DNA of 64,000 bases from Mytilus trossulus (Eukaryota > Mollusca > Bivalvia > Mytilida > Mytilidae). A model generated the notes under the pieces. The model saw nothing but the letters and a program-made list of their open reading frames with translations. It was not told where the DNA came from and did not search any database. Below, piece after piece: positions 12,201 to 27,200 of the stretch (positions are counted from its first letter, which is position 1; the number at the start of each line of letters is the position of its first letter). The translations under genes and the position numbers were made by a program. Location: the NCBI RefSeq assembly GCF_036588685.1, contig NW_026963310.1:1302001-1366000 (forward strand). Reading direction: 5' to 3'.

Positions 12201-15200
12201 TTTTGATTTTAAATGTATTTTGTTTAGTGACTCCTGGTGTAGCGAAAACAAAAACGTATTTCATTTAATACCTAACACTCAGTTAAACTCTTCATCACAT
12301 CTCAACAAACTTGTTGAGTATATACATATATATATGTGGTTCATCTATTGTCCAAATGTTATCTATACTATTAAACGAGAAGACCTCATTTTGGGTGTCG
12401 CTTCTCTTCTTTCCACAATAAATTAATCATCATGCCTCTGTGTCGTATGGGTACAGTGCATAATCGCATTTGTCATCCATTCATATGATTATTCAGATTG
12501 AGTTATTTTGGGTGAAAAACGAGAAAAAAGACGTCCGGATATATTTCCGTCATTGGGCGAAATTTTAAGTCGGATTAGACTTCCGGTTTGCGTTTTTCTG
12601 TATACTCTAAACATAGATTAATACTACGAATACAGTGTATTTTCTGTCTTATATCCGTCATTGGACGAAATTTAAGTCAGATTAGACCTCCGGTTTGCGT
12701 TTTTCTTTTTACCTTAAAACAAATACATATACTACGAATAAAGTGTATTTTCTGTTTGATTGATATCATTTTCAAGTTTACTATCCACGGCAGTGCACAG
12801 GGTTTATTTAATAGAGAGGGTCTGAATATATATCAATGACCGCTGTGGATCAATTATTAAACTGAGAATTGACTGTAAAACGAAATACACTTTCGGGACG
12901 TCTGGAACAGGTGTTTTTAAGATAGAAATTTCAGGATTGACCATTTCGGGGATGTCGAGATATTTAATTTGTATAATAAATTCAGAACCTCGGGATTTCA
13001 TGTTTTTAAGCCCGGGATATTAGGATCAGGGCCCCTCCGCAGTGGCGGATCCAGAAATTTTCATACGCAGGGGTCCGTTGACTGCCTAAGAGGGGCCCGC
13101 TCCGGTCATACTTCAGTGATTCCCTATATAAGCAACCAATTATTTTCCAGAAAAGGGGGGCGGGCCCCCTCAATCCGCCTCTGCCCCGATCTCCCCTTTA
13201 ATGAATCTTCATAATATACAGATAAGCGCTATAATTATTCATGTGTCATTAAAATTAATAGAGAACAAACAAAAAAAGATTTTTTTGTGGAAAAAAGGAA
13301 GAGCCGGGCTAGAAAAACAATTATGCTGTCCCAAATTACCTATGACTTTTGATACATTTTCTGAAATTCACTAAATGTTTTACAATAAAAGAAGATGTGG
13401 TATGAATGCCTATGAGACAGCTCTCCACAAGAGACCAAAATGACACCGAAATTAACATTTAAAGGTCACATTACGGCCTTCAACAATAAGCAAAACCCGA
13501 TACTGCATAGTCTGATATAAAAGTATAAAGGCCCCAAAATGACAATGTAAAACAATTCAAATGAAAACTAACAGCCTTATTTATGTACAAAAAATGAACG
13601 AAAAACAAATATCACTGAACCACTGAAATACAGGCTCCTGGCTGGAATGTTCATAATACATGTACACTAAATGTATGTTCATAATGAACTGATTAATAGA
13701 AAACAAAAAATGGGAATTTTACAAAATTCTTCCTACATCACTTTACATCCTTTCAAATACGCTCTGAATGCCCGCGATTTCGCGGGTGTGTTCTAGTCTT
13801 TTGTAAAATAACTCCCTAGTTTCATAGCTATAATATTTGTTCAACATGGGACTGATTTCCCAGATCACGAGTTTATAAATATAGCAAACATAACTGCATG
13901 TTTTTATTTTTATCCATAAACTGAATGGATAGTGAAATTATAGAATTGTAAATTTTAGAATTCATAGATTGCAGAAATTCAACAAGTGATTTAAATTACA
14001 ACGGCACTATAAACACATCTATATATGGAGAGACTTGCCTAAGGTGGAATGAATCTAAGTGGTATCCGTACGAACTTGCAAACTACTGTAGAACTCCTCA
14101 ATTTGATTTTGACAATGCTGGTGGTCCGTGGTGTTATGTAAATGTAAATATGACATGGAAAAGATGTAACGTACCTGTGTGTGGAGGTAAGGGAGCTACC
14201 ATTTGATTTGACAATTTATGTAAAAAAAGCTCAGGATAAACTAAAAAAAAAAGCAGGACCGGATAGAGCGAAAAATAAAAAGACAGGACAGAGATTACAA
14301 CTAAAAAAATGCAGGACAATTTTTTTCATCCTAGCCCCCCCCCCATAAAAATCAAATGGTAGCTCTCTAAAACTAACATGTAAATGTTTAATTCTTGTAT
14401 AAGACAACATAGTGCCTTTCAAACTATTCCCCGTAATTTTGATTTGGGCTCACTTGACCCGAAGTGATGCATTTTAATTACTTGGCGTCTGTTGTCTGTC
14501 GTTGTCGTCCGTTGAAGCTAACAGTCAACCCAACGACTACTTAGCCATATCTCTTGCACGTTAAAGACTTGTAGATTTTGAAAAAGAAAAGGCTAATGCC
14601 GTTTTATAACGACTTCTAGCAGATACTAGAACTGAGGTTATAACAGCTTTCATTTGAACTTATCTGAATTGTTGTCTCCTTGGTAATGAAACCACATATC
14701 ACTATTCATTATTCATTATTTGAAATATCAGCAACACCATTAAGGGAATTCTGACATATGCATATATTTTGATTAAAAGAAATCTAAATGACGTTAGCCT
14801 GCTTAGTAGGATATTAGAAATGAAAATTATTTAGATTAAAAAAAAAAATACACTTTTCTGGAGTATTGCATTGAACAATAAGTAAATATGCAATTTATCT
14901 GGTTGCTTAATAACTACTGATTAAATTTTATAACATGAGTTACGTTTTATGACAGTCGCTATCGAATTTTGTACGATTGTCATACACGTGAGAGGTTTAG
15001 CTAAGTTACAACACCATGTTTAATCCACCATTTTCTATTTAAAGAATGACCGTAATATCTTTTCTGTCTATGAAGAAATAACATTAAAATTGTGGTGCAC
15101 ACTGAACAACGCGCGTAGCGGGTTATTTAACAGGGTGCACCACATTTGTTATGTTATTTCGCATAGACTGACAAAATATTACATTTATTTCTTATCATTT

Positions 15201-18200
15201 AATTTAAATTCCATTTTAAACCGGCGTAAATCATGTAAAAAGTTGATGACGTCATGGTCACACGACAAAATTGTGTCTATGATATGATAAACCAAACGAC
15301 GTCAGCTAGTCAGAAGACGCGTTACATCCAAAATTAAATTATTAGACATAAGAACATGTTTGTCAGGAATATAATACATGCTATTCAATCGTTTGATAGG
15401 CTTGAGCTTTTGATTTTGACATTACATTAGAGACTTTCCGTTTTGAATTTTGCTTGTAGTTCGGTTATTATGTTTTTTTACTTTTTACATATTCTCAGAT
15501 TTTTTAAAATGCAATATCTGGTCATTTTTCATTTGAGAAAAATATTATTCGGAGGGCTTTTGTTTATCATGTTTGGAAGGCGGAGTGCATACTTTTTAAA
15601 AAGCATGGAAATTTCAAACCAAGACATAAATAGGGGAGATGGGCAGGTTCTGTTTCAAAATTGTAAATGATCCATTTCAAGTTGAACAATTGATTCATTC
15701 ACATTCTATTTCATATTGTATCCAAATATTCACATATTGCTTTCTGTTCACATTTTGACCTTTTCTATGAAATAAAACAAAGAGAGCGATTAACCCAGGC
15801 TTTATCTTATTCTACTTATTCTTAGAAATTGAAGTTGATTGACCAATTTACTTACCAGGTGCAGTATGTCCAGCTTTGGTTGGTAATTTGGAAACATTAG
15901 ACAAGAAAACAAGATACCAATACGGAGAATCTGTGATACTTTCCTGTAAATCCGGTTACAAATTAAGTGGACAACGATATTTAACATGTCTGCAGTCCGG
16001 TCAGTGGAATGATACGATCCCTAGATGTGAAGGTTTGTATAGATGCTCATGATCCATGTACGTTTGATCAAAATCATGGTTCACTACCTGAAATTCTCAT
16101 GTTGTTAGTTTTTTTTATTGTATAACTGTAAATGTTGTTATATTTCAGAACAGATAAATACGATTCATTTTACATTAAATGTTTCCTTTGAAATATCTAT
16201 GAACGAACGCCTAACCGAGAAATTTTATCATTTCACCAGTGGCCCTATACTATTTTCTCCTTTCTAAAAAGAAAGAGCAAACATCTGGATAAAGCAACGA
16301 GGTATTGCAATGCCAGATTATGGACTAAACGAGAAGCAGTTAAAATGAAGACTTTCTTAGAACGGTCCAACACAATAAGATAAAACGTCGCATGCATACG
16401 TTGACAAACTGTATGAATGATCGACTGAAGTCCGTTTTCAGAGACAAAGACGCCTCGAAATGTTTATCAAGTCTTCACGATAAGTATGTTGTTGTTCTTG
16501 TAAACAAAGCTTGTTTAATATTGTCGTTGTGTGTACATCGTCTCTTATAAACAAATAATGAATAAATAAGTTCTCAGTTAATCCAACATAAAAAAAACCA
16601 TATGCTTTGATAAACATTATATTTTAGTGAATCGTTAGTGAATCATAAGTGTTACATGGATTCAATGATCATTACACTGAAGATCAAATCAGAGGACTTA
16701 CCTTGTATGTAGTAGAAAGATTAGCTTAAAAAAGTCTGTACAAGTAACGGTTAATAGCCGGCTCAGGCCGTACGGTGACCTATAGTTGTTAATGTCTATG
16801 TCATTTTGGTCTTTTGCGGATAGTTGCGTCGTTGGCAATCATACTGCATCTTCTTTTTTTTTTATATCATCTGCATATTCGACTAAAATAATTATCCATA
16901 AGATTGACAAATATTATGTCCAAAGTGAAAAAGGGCCTTTGTTTAGTTGCGTATCGGTAATTGTTTACTTATCTTTTTAAAGATTTAAATAAATGCTCCA
17001 GTAGCCCCTGTCAAAACGGAGGAACATGTGCTGATGGAGTTAATGGACACACCTGTACCTGTCGAGACAGTAACTTTGGTTTCAACTGTCAGTATGGTAT
17101 GTTTTACTCAGGCGCATTTAGTGATTTTTCCAGGGGCCCGGGCCCCCTTTTGATGGAAAAATTTGGTTGATCACTTTAAGAATCACTGAAGCATAACTGA
17201 AGCGGACCCTCTATTAAGCATTTAGTGGATCTACTATAAACATTTCTGGATCCACAACTGTCTTGTTATTAGCATCGTTTTTAATAGTATTTGAATACAA
17301 CGTACAGCTGATTTATAAAAAGAGAACCCCTTCTGAGTGTTCTATACCCGTTTTACAAATAAGATATGTCATTTGCCATGTAATTGAGCTGAACTAACTC
17401 AGATTTATGGTGACAACCATAATGCTGTTGATGAAAATTCAGAAATATGTCATAATTGATGATTGTTAATGACCATAGGGGTATATTGTGAGACACATAT
17501 TTCAATGTGTATACTTTGGATTTAAAAGGATTTTTTATTTCAGATATTAGCAAATGTCACAATGTAACCTGTTTCAATGGCGGCATATGTAAAGAGGAAC
17601 TAAATGATATCCATGTTTGTATCTGTATTCGTGGATATTCAGGGACACTTTGTGAACAAGGTTTGTAAGAATAGAAATGACCGTTGACATTCTCATTTGA
17701 ATAATTTCAGTAACGTTAGATACATCTTATCGATACAAAATAGCTTATCAATTATGAAATAACAACCATAGAATTTTATAAACTATATTGATTTGTATTA
17801 GCTCTCTGTCATTTGTGAATGAAAATATCACTTTTCAATGGATTGACTAAAATTGAAACCAACACATAAATTACATATTTGAAAGTCAAAAAGACTGTTT
17901 TAAAAATCACTTAGCCTATCAATAGGGATTTTTAGAAATATCTGTTATTAATCATACCAGTACTTAAATGAAGAGCACTTCTTGGAATTTCAATGCATAA
18001 CTATGTAATGCCTGTAAACGCTTCGTAAGATTAAACGTTACAAGGATAGCTCAAAAACCAGTGGTCAGCACCTATATGATGAAATGGAATATTATTGAAT
18101 TGTCCATCTTCTGTAAATTGACTGTTTGTGTAATGTTGATTTATTATGTTCAATAAGGTCTTTTCGGTCCCCTCGAAACGTTTGTCGTTTATGTTAAAAA

Positions 18201-21200
18201 TTTTCGCAATTTTTGTATTTTAATATTTCCGTATTTCCTTATTGATTTGGTATTTTAACTTTTTTGAATCAACATTGTTTTTTGTCTAGCCTGTAACTTT
18301 TGTTGCAGAAAGCTCGACAAAGGGATAGTGATTCGGCGGCGTTGTTAGCTTACTTCTTAAAAGCTTCATATTTTAGAAAGTGGAGGACCTGGATGCTTTA
18401 AAATTGTGTATATAGATGCCTCATGTCACGAACTTTCTGTCAGTCACATGTCCAATGTCCTTGACCTCATTTTCATGGTTCAGTGGCTACTTGAAAAAAA
18501 TTTAAGATTTTTTGAAATGTTAAATTCTCTCTTATTATAAGTAATAGGATTACTATATTTGGTATGTGCGTACCTTGCAAGGAACTCATGCACGTCAGAC
18601 AGTTTTCAGTTGATCTTGATCTCATTTCATAGATCAGTGAACAAGGTAAAAAGTTGGTGGTCAAATCCATATCTCAGATACTATAAGCAATATGATTAGT
18701 AGATTCGGTGTATGGAAGGACTGTAAGGTGTACTTGTCCAACTGGCAGGTGTCATCTGACCTTGACCTAATTTTCATGTTTAAGTGGTTATAGTTAAGTT
18801 TTTGTGGTTTGGTCGCTTTTTCTTATACTATATGCAATAGGTCTACTTTATTTGGTTTATGGAATGATTGTAAAGTGTGCATTACTAGCTGACAGTTATC
18901 ATCTGACCTTCACCTCATTTGCATGGTTCATTGGTCACATTTAAGTTTTTGAGTTTTGGTCTTTTTTTCTAATACTTTACGCAAAAGGCCAACTTTATTT
19001 GGTGTATCGAAATATTTTATGATCTGTATGTCAGTCGCGCAGGTTTTATTTGAACTTGACCTCATTTTCACGGTTCATTGCTAGGTGTTAAGTATTTGTT
19101 TTTTGGTCTGTTTTTCTTAATTTATAAGCAATAGGTCAATCAATTGTTGTATGGAAGAATTGTTATCTGTACATGTCTGCCTGGCATGGATCATCTGACC
19201 TTGACCTCATTTTTATGGTTCACTGATCAATGTTTAGTTTTCTTGGTAAATGCTGAGTTTATGTGACAGTTGTAATAAAGCTTTATAATGAGGACTATCA
19301 AAATAAAACCAATGATAAGTAAAGAAGGCGAGACATTTCAGCTTGTGCACTCTTGTCATATATAAGATATGAAACGTCGTGGGCGGCCATTCGATATCAG
19401 ATGGTGCCATGTGTTAAAATTTTTTTTTCACAATGACATGCTTGATTTGTATTGCATATGTGTTTTTATGTTGTGTTACTCTACAATATAGAACCAACGT
19501 TCAAGGTAGCTCCACAAATAATTCTCAAGGACAAAATGACAGTCGATGAAGGGTCAAGCAATAGCCGTATTCCATGTTTTGCGGAAGGAATTCCTCTTCC
19601 AATAATCAAATGGCAGTCTATGACCGTATGTATAGCATTGAATATAATGAATTAATCAAAATTGAGGGTTAAGATTTAAAAAAAAATGATAGCATTCGTT
19701 ATGTACAATGTATACAATTTGCAATAATGAATGTACGCAACCTACTATGAATTTACATTATTATATATATTTCAGGAAATTGACCAATACGTGTTTTTAA
19801 TAAACAGTAATATGACTAATTATTCAAAATGTGAATACTGTATCAAAACAGACAAGATTTGTAATGATAAAATGAACAAAATGCATCATAACCATGCAAA
19901 AAAAACACACTTAATCCAAAGTTGTTAATTTATAAATTCTATTTATAGTAGCAATGATAATGACCTTTGAAAATCTGAACTAAATTGAGTCGAAGTTTTC
20001 ACTGAGAAGATCAGATTTTCTACCATGATCTTATTTATTGGCAATTTTATGTGGAAGTAAAATAAATGAACTGTCAAGGTAGTATTCTTAGTTTTCGAAA
20101 TAGTTGTCAATAGACAATTTACTCATCTAATACAGTACCACTAATACTATTGAGAGTTCTCAAACAGCAGACGGTCAGTTAATATTGATATTCTTTCTTT
20201 TTTTCTCAAGAAAACAACTTTGCCCTCTAATGCGAGACAGGTAATAGATTTTTTAGTTTTTGAAAATGTTACCACAGCCGATAGTGGAATGTATATATGT
20301 ACTGCAAGGAATGAAGTTGGAACTGATGTTAAAGTTATACGTTTGATAGTAAAAGGTAATACTTTTTAATATTCTAAGCAAAAGCTAATATCATAAATAT
20401 GGCAATGAATATAACAAACACGGTAGCGGTGATTGAAAATGCACCTGATTTATTCAAATACTTTTTATCATCTGTTATTTTGTACATGTAGTTCTCTAAA
20501 ATCTCTGTGCAAACCAAGTATGATCACATTTATAATAATTGTATGCCATATCACAATATAAAATTAAGGGGATGTGGTATGTTAGTCAATCAGAAAGCTA
20601 CCCCTTGACTACTAGTAGAGGCATTGAACAATGGTAGACAATCGTACAACAGTCATCATAACTGGTGAAAAGTAAATTCACAAAAATACTGAACTTATAA
20701 TTAGAGGAAAATCTAATCGGAAAGTACATAATCAAATGCCAAAATCAATGACCAAACACATAAAAAAAAATGGACAAGAAATGTAATATTCCTGACTGTG
20801 TATATACGTTTTCAAATTTAGAAAATGGTGGATTAAACCTTATTTTATAGCGCTAAACCTCTCACTTTGGTGATAGTCTCATCGAGTTCCGTTATAGTTA
20901 CAGTGATAGATGAACTAAACAGATAGAAAAAATTAAATAGTCTAAATATGGGTACAGCAGTCATCATCGTGTAACAATTTTAAAAAAGAACGATTCAACA
21001 GAACACAAAAACATCTTTCTACAAACACATTCATTGATTCGAGTGTCTGACGTCAGAAAACTTTATACATTACATATATTTGTCGTTCAATGTATATACA
21101 AACAATTTTAAAATTTCACATGGACAATGGTAGCATACAGGGTTAAAAAAATCAAAAGTATATAAGAATTCATTTAAAAAATAGACCGAGATTTAAAATA

Positions 21201-24200
21201 ATCTAAAAGTTATATAGAAGTTATAAAAATCTTCAAATAGTTTATTCCACTACGCGATTGAATAATTTTGACGTTTGTGGTTCAACGTATTTTCTTATTC
21301 ATAATAGAAATAAAGTACAGAGCCATGTATAAGAACCAAAGAAACACAAACAGTCGCATATACAAAACACACCAGCAAAAAATGAACACATTGACGGGAT
21401 TAAGTACCTAGCCACGTTAAATGGATATCACATAAAACAATCCAACAGTAAAAGTAATATCAATAATTGAACGAAAACAAATAAAAACATTATATATGAA
21501 ATGTCAATGATTGAGCAAAATTATGTCAATTTTGAATTTAAGATGGCCGCCGTGAAAAAAATCGAAAACATGTTGGCTACCCCTCTAATATGATAACGTA
21601 CTTCCTAATGAACGTCTATGCCAAATCCCTTGCTTGTATCACCATTTGCATGATTTTGTCAAATTTCGGTACTAAGCCGCCCCACTAATAACACGTTGTT
21701 AAGATCATAAACAACATCAGTACGCATAATCTATACATCAAAATTTGATTATTTGTGAAGTTGATACGGAATATTTATCAAAAAGGTCTTGGTACTTTCC
21801 GATGAACTTTTTTTAGGAAAAGGACGAGACGTTCTTTGACATACCCCTGGTTCGTCAACTTTCTACTCAGACACTGGCGACGTTTAACAAAGTCTGAGTA
21901 GAAGCTGCAAGCTCTTGAATATCGAATAAGTTGGGAAATATATATCCCATATGCAGTTGAAGTTGGTATATTGCTATGAGTTGGGGGAAATTTATAATTT
22001 CAAAATTAAAATCGTCTCGTTTGTCATAGACTCTGTTACTGAGGTGACTGTGTAAGTCAAATTCGAGATATAAGTCTAAAAATGAGGAGGGGGAAGCCGT
22101 GTCTGTTGTTTCTGTCTAGTTCTGAGGGATACATTAATGGAACCCAATCAGAAAAGTTCGGATTGTTTATGGAAAGACCATCATCAAAATATCTGAAAGT
22201 GAAATTAAATAATCTAGCTTCTTTGATCCTTTTGTTTCTGACAAGTGTCTGAAGGAACTCCGATTTATTAGAAAATAATAAAAGGTCGGCAAGACGAGGC
22301 GCACCGTTGTTTCGTAAAGGAATGCAGACAAGTTGTTGGAAAAGTCTACCTTAAAACTCAACAAATATGTTGTCGATAAGAAACTCTAGCATACAGACCA
22401 CTTGTTCTTCTGTTTAGTATGTTTTCCCTTTTTGTTTGTCACTATTAACGAAATATGACTTATGCTATCCAAAAGTAATAAATGTATAGCGTATGCTACC
22501 ATCTTTATGTTGAAAACCATTGTGGGGAATTTCTTTTATGCAATTTTTCTATTTCACATGGGGAATGGTGGTATACAGGGTTAAAAAAAGTTTTGTTAGA
22601 AGTAATACCAGAAAAAGACCGAGATTTAAAATTGTCTAGAATTTCTTCAAATTCACATAAATAGATCATGTAAATCAAACAGAGGGAGGATTTCGTTGGA
22701 AACAGTGCGTGATTTGGAAACATGTTCAGACAGAAATGTCAATGAACAGTACTTGTCATTCATTCAAATTTACGGTGGTTCGGGTGTCTTTCGTTGTCCT
22801 GGAATGTTAAAAGTTAGCAAAATTTGATGCAGGAATGCAGATAACTAACTTAAGTTTGCATTTAAAAATACAAGTTTGAAAGATTATAACTTATAAATAT
22901 TAATTTTACTAGTGTAGATTGTTTTTTTTGTTTGATTCTTAATATTTTTAAATTGGCATTTAAAGGAGAAGTTACTATGGAATAGTGCATTTTCTGAAGG
23001 AATCTACTTGAAATTTTGTATTTTAGCTTGAAGAAAGGCACGGTGACCGTATCTTTCTTTAGATAATATCAAAGCTATCTTCTCGTATTTTATTTTACAA
23101 TTCTATCATTTAGCTTCTTATCACATAATGATGTTTTCCCCTAAAAACTCAATACAAAATGTGTCCTTTTTTTCACAACCTGTAGCTTGAGAAAATGTTG
23201 GGTGACCTATCATTATTTTTTATTATATTTTTGAACATATATCTATATATGCTTCGGCAAAGTATGAACAAATTCTATAATTTTTAAATTATTACATTAA
23301 GGACTGTCCTCCCTTTCTTTAGGAAACTTTTGTTTAGCTCTTGTTTAAATGATGGATTAAATCAATTCGATAAAAAATGTATATATCACGTTGTATTTTA
23401 GTTAAACAAGATGTTGGTTCATGAGTTGATGAAACAAAATGAATTAGCTAAGCATTGTGTTATTTTGTTACAGCAAAACCAGGTATACTTCACACGGGTC
23501 CAGTCATTCACACTTTATCTACAGTAAAAGTGGACTACTATACTGATGCAGTGTTGGTATGCAATGTCACGGGATTCCCTACCCCTACTGTTACGTGGAA
23601 ATATGGCAATGTAAATATATAGTGACTTATTGTAATAATTTTAAAAAGTTGAAAAATAACGCCTCTATATTTGGAAACCAGGTGACAGTGATGCGTATAA
23701 GCTGCGACATAGCTGTATGTAATATGAATTTTGTACTTATTTAAAAATGTTGAGTTAACTTACTTCCACAGACACTTTCTATATTCCCATGGATATCATT
23801 TCATAGTGATTATATGTTTAATAATAGTCATATAAATTGGAAACTCAGTGCCCACGTTTGTTATTACATATTAGAGATTTTTTATATATATAAATTAACG
23901 AACGATCGATACGAACGAACGTAAAGGGAGCACGTATAACATTTCCACAATAATAATTTTGATTTATCCGGTAAACAGCATAATTTTCTAAATCAAATTA
24001 AGTTAAACACGCTTTTAATGTCTGAAAATAAAGTAAAATAATATGAAATACTCTTAAGTCTGATACGTTAATCATGTTAATCACGATTACACACAAATCC
24101 GCGAGAATTGTTTAAGCATCAGTTTTACGATTAGTGTTTAAATGAAACTATTGAAGTAAGTTACTGGAGCAGGATCTGCTTACCCTTCCGGAGCACCTGA

Positions 24201-27200
24201 GATCACCCCTAGTTTTTGGTGGGGTTCGTGTTGTTTATTTTTTAGTTTTCTATGTTGTGTCATGTGTACTATTGTTTTTCTGTTTGTCTTTTTCATTTTT
24301 AGCCATGGCGTTGTCAGTTTATTTTAGATTTACGAGTTTGACTGTCCCTTTGGTATCTTTCGTCCCTCTTTTACTTTGAATTTATCAGCAAATTGTCAAC
24401 ATAGATCACATTGATCATCGTGATTTGAAAGACAAGGATGGTACAATGTTTTGAAAAAGTAACGTGATAGGAAAAACAGACAAGTTATGAAGCAACCGTT
24501 AAACTCCACTGAAGGGCAGAGGTTTTTTTTTTGTCGGACTTCTTTTTATATATCCTTAAAATAAATTTATAATTTTGCGTCCTATATATCGTGGATTTTA
24601 TAATGACGAATAAATAGTAAACAAGCTTGGAAGACAACAGATGCCTCTCAACATCCAGTGGCAGATATTCCATATTCAGAACCAAAACGTAATTATACGT
24701 GGATAGAACTCTGGTGTATGGACACATCACCTTACATCAGAAGGCGACAATAAGTATTAAGCAGGGATACTATTTGTTTATTAATTTTCTATTTTTTTAT
24801 GTGAGGGGAGAAGACAATTTATTTACTTTGTTATTTTATTAGAATAACTTATGCAAAGTTAAATAAATGTTTTTGGCGGGGGATTTGGAGTGCTTTTGGT
24901 TTTTTTAGATTTAGGGGTATATCCACCCATTTTGTGGTATTATATTTTTACTTATTGTACGTCCCAAAATACTCTAACTCGCCAACAATATAATTTAACA
25001 AGTGTCTTTGCGTGTAATAAAATTGTCCTTTATAGGCTAACCTTAGGTTGAAACTACAATGAAGTTCCATGATGATTATTAAAACATGTAAAAAAAAATA
25101 GATCCCTAAAAGGAGACTTATGTACGATTCGTAAAGTTGTATGGAAGTTCTGTTTATACCATGTTACAATAGTTTTTGCCAAACATTAGCATTGGACTCA
25201 ACATGGAAATGATACAATACAAAATTTGTTCATTTGTATGCATAAATGTGTACTTTAACAATCAGTGAATAAAAGTAACTGTTAGATTTGATTCTCTCTC
25301 AATGTGTATTGAATACTATCATTAATGACATTGGTCATTTCTCATTTGGAAAAATTATAAAAAAGAAATGAAAAATTGGAAGTCCATAAAAACTGACCAT
25401 ATTCAAACACTATTTATCAACGGAACAAGTGAAAATGATCCTTTAAACCTGGTAAGAAATAGATAGAAGTGCTTATGAATTAGTTTTTAAAATGTTCCAA
25501 TTCAACAGTTAAGTATGTGGAGTAAATTTTTCCTAACCTGCATCATTAATATACAAATACACGAATGAATTTGAATAATCAAAACAAAATCTAATTATTT
25601 ACCTTTGAAAGTAGCATATTGATGACTAAGAAGAAAGAATAATTATTGAACAATGTATTATTAAAAAAAAATTCATGCATTTAACATTTTGCAGAAACTG
25701 TTGCTTACTTCTGGAAACATCATGGTTGTGCATAATGTTACTAATACAACAACAGGACAGTACACGTGTATTGCAACGAACGACGTTGGAACAAGTCAAG
25801 TTAACATATTTCTTGAGGTCACCTACGGTATATGGCTACTTTAGAAATTAATATCACATTATCGATATACACTAATGGCAATCAAATAAACTTATGTTTT
25901 TCTATAATTTAGACATATTTGTCGGAATTTGTTTTATGTTTAATTTGTTATAGTGTTTCCATGTAATGCAATTCTCCTTTCCCATCCCAAATGTTAAGGA
26001 GTGAACTAAAGTTATTCACACACCATACCTCTTTGGTTTTAAAGTATGCATGTTTTACTATGATGTTAGCTTTGTTTGTATCGGGTAGTCATGCATGTCA
26101 AAGTTTTAATTAAATTTCCGATACGAAAGATTAATAAATTTATTTTTGAATTGAGTTCAGTTCATAAGTGTATGTTTTATAGATTTTGTTAAAGTTTCTA
26201 TGGACTTTCTTAATCGTTTTTTTGTTGATTATTTTTTTAAAAATAGAAGTATAAAAGTCTACACAAACTATTCGTAGTTGTAGCTTCTTTACTAGGTTTA
26301 AGTATTCAATATATGTATGAGTATGAGACATGATTTTCACAACAGGCAACTGTAATATTGTAAATGTGACAGAATTGTACTTGAACAACACTAAATTTAC
26401 GTTATTAAGATCATAACCTTCGCCAGAGGCTCTAAATCGTCTTTAATAGCAAGTTCTGTGTTTAAGACATTGGATATTCATTAAAATGATATTGACTTTA
26501 AAAAAATTATATCTTATTTTGTGGTAATTTGACATGGATTTGTGTATTTTTATCAAACAAGTTTATCTCAAAATTTTAAAGTATCAAGGAAGATTTGATA
26601 CGATTCAAATTAAGAAACATGTATCCGAATATTTGCTATAAATATATAAAACTATTTAATTACATAAAGTCAATAGATAGATATGATTTTGTGTTGTACT
26701 TGCATATCATGATAGCAGTAAACTAAAATATACAATTTCTTAAACTCTTTGTGTATCTATGTCGTAACCTAAAAAAATGCAATTAAAGACGATATAGGGC
26801 ATTTTGTCTCATCGGCAATCACATCTCAGCTCTCTTATTTCATGTGTATAGCTTTCTTGTTTCCAATTAATTAAATGATAAACAACTATGTTGTTATATA
26901 TCTAACCAAATAGTTTTGACATTCATTTTGAATACATCTGGTATTGATTTCTTTGTTTAAAAAAAAAAAAAAAAACAACGTTTGAATATCGCAGTTTCAT
27001 TAATAATATAAAATATTATAGTAAGCAACGATATAAGTTCTAAGAATTGTTTGTTTTTATCATTTTTTAGATACGCCTAAAATTGTTATTCCCCCGAGGA
27101 CAGCCTTCGTAATGATAGGACAATCTCATAATTTTACATGTGTTGCAACTGGTCATCCTAAACCATCACTTACATGGTCCTATAAAACGGTAAGTTTACT

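Noticed and set aside
11301..12839. Several overlapping short open frames on both strands near Kringle 1
   Set aside because: They are read-through of the Kringle exon, its antisense, or the R2 repeat tail. None shows an independent domain.
13959..13967. Three extra codons at the start of gene A Kringle 2 (acceptor AATTTTAG)
   Set aside because: Both paralogous Kringle-2 exons start at AT-TG(C/T)-AGA, which matches the TTCATAG acceptor nine bases later.
18410..19290. Regular spacing considered as a CRISPR-like array
   Set aside because: Units are diverged, about 145 bp, without constant repeats and unique spacers, in a clear eukaryotic intron.
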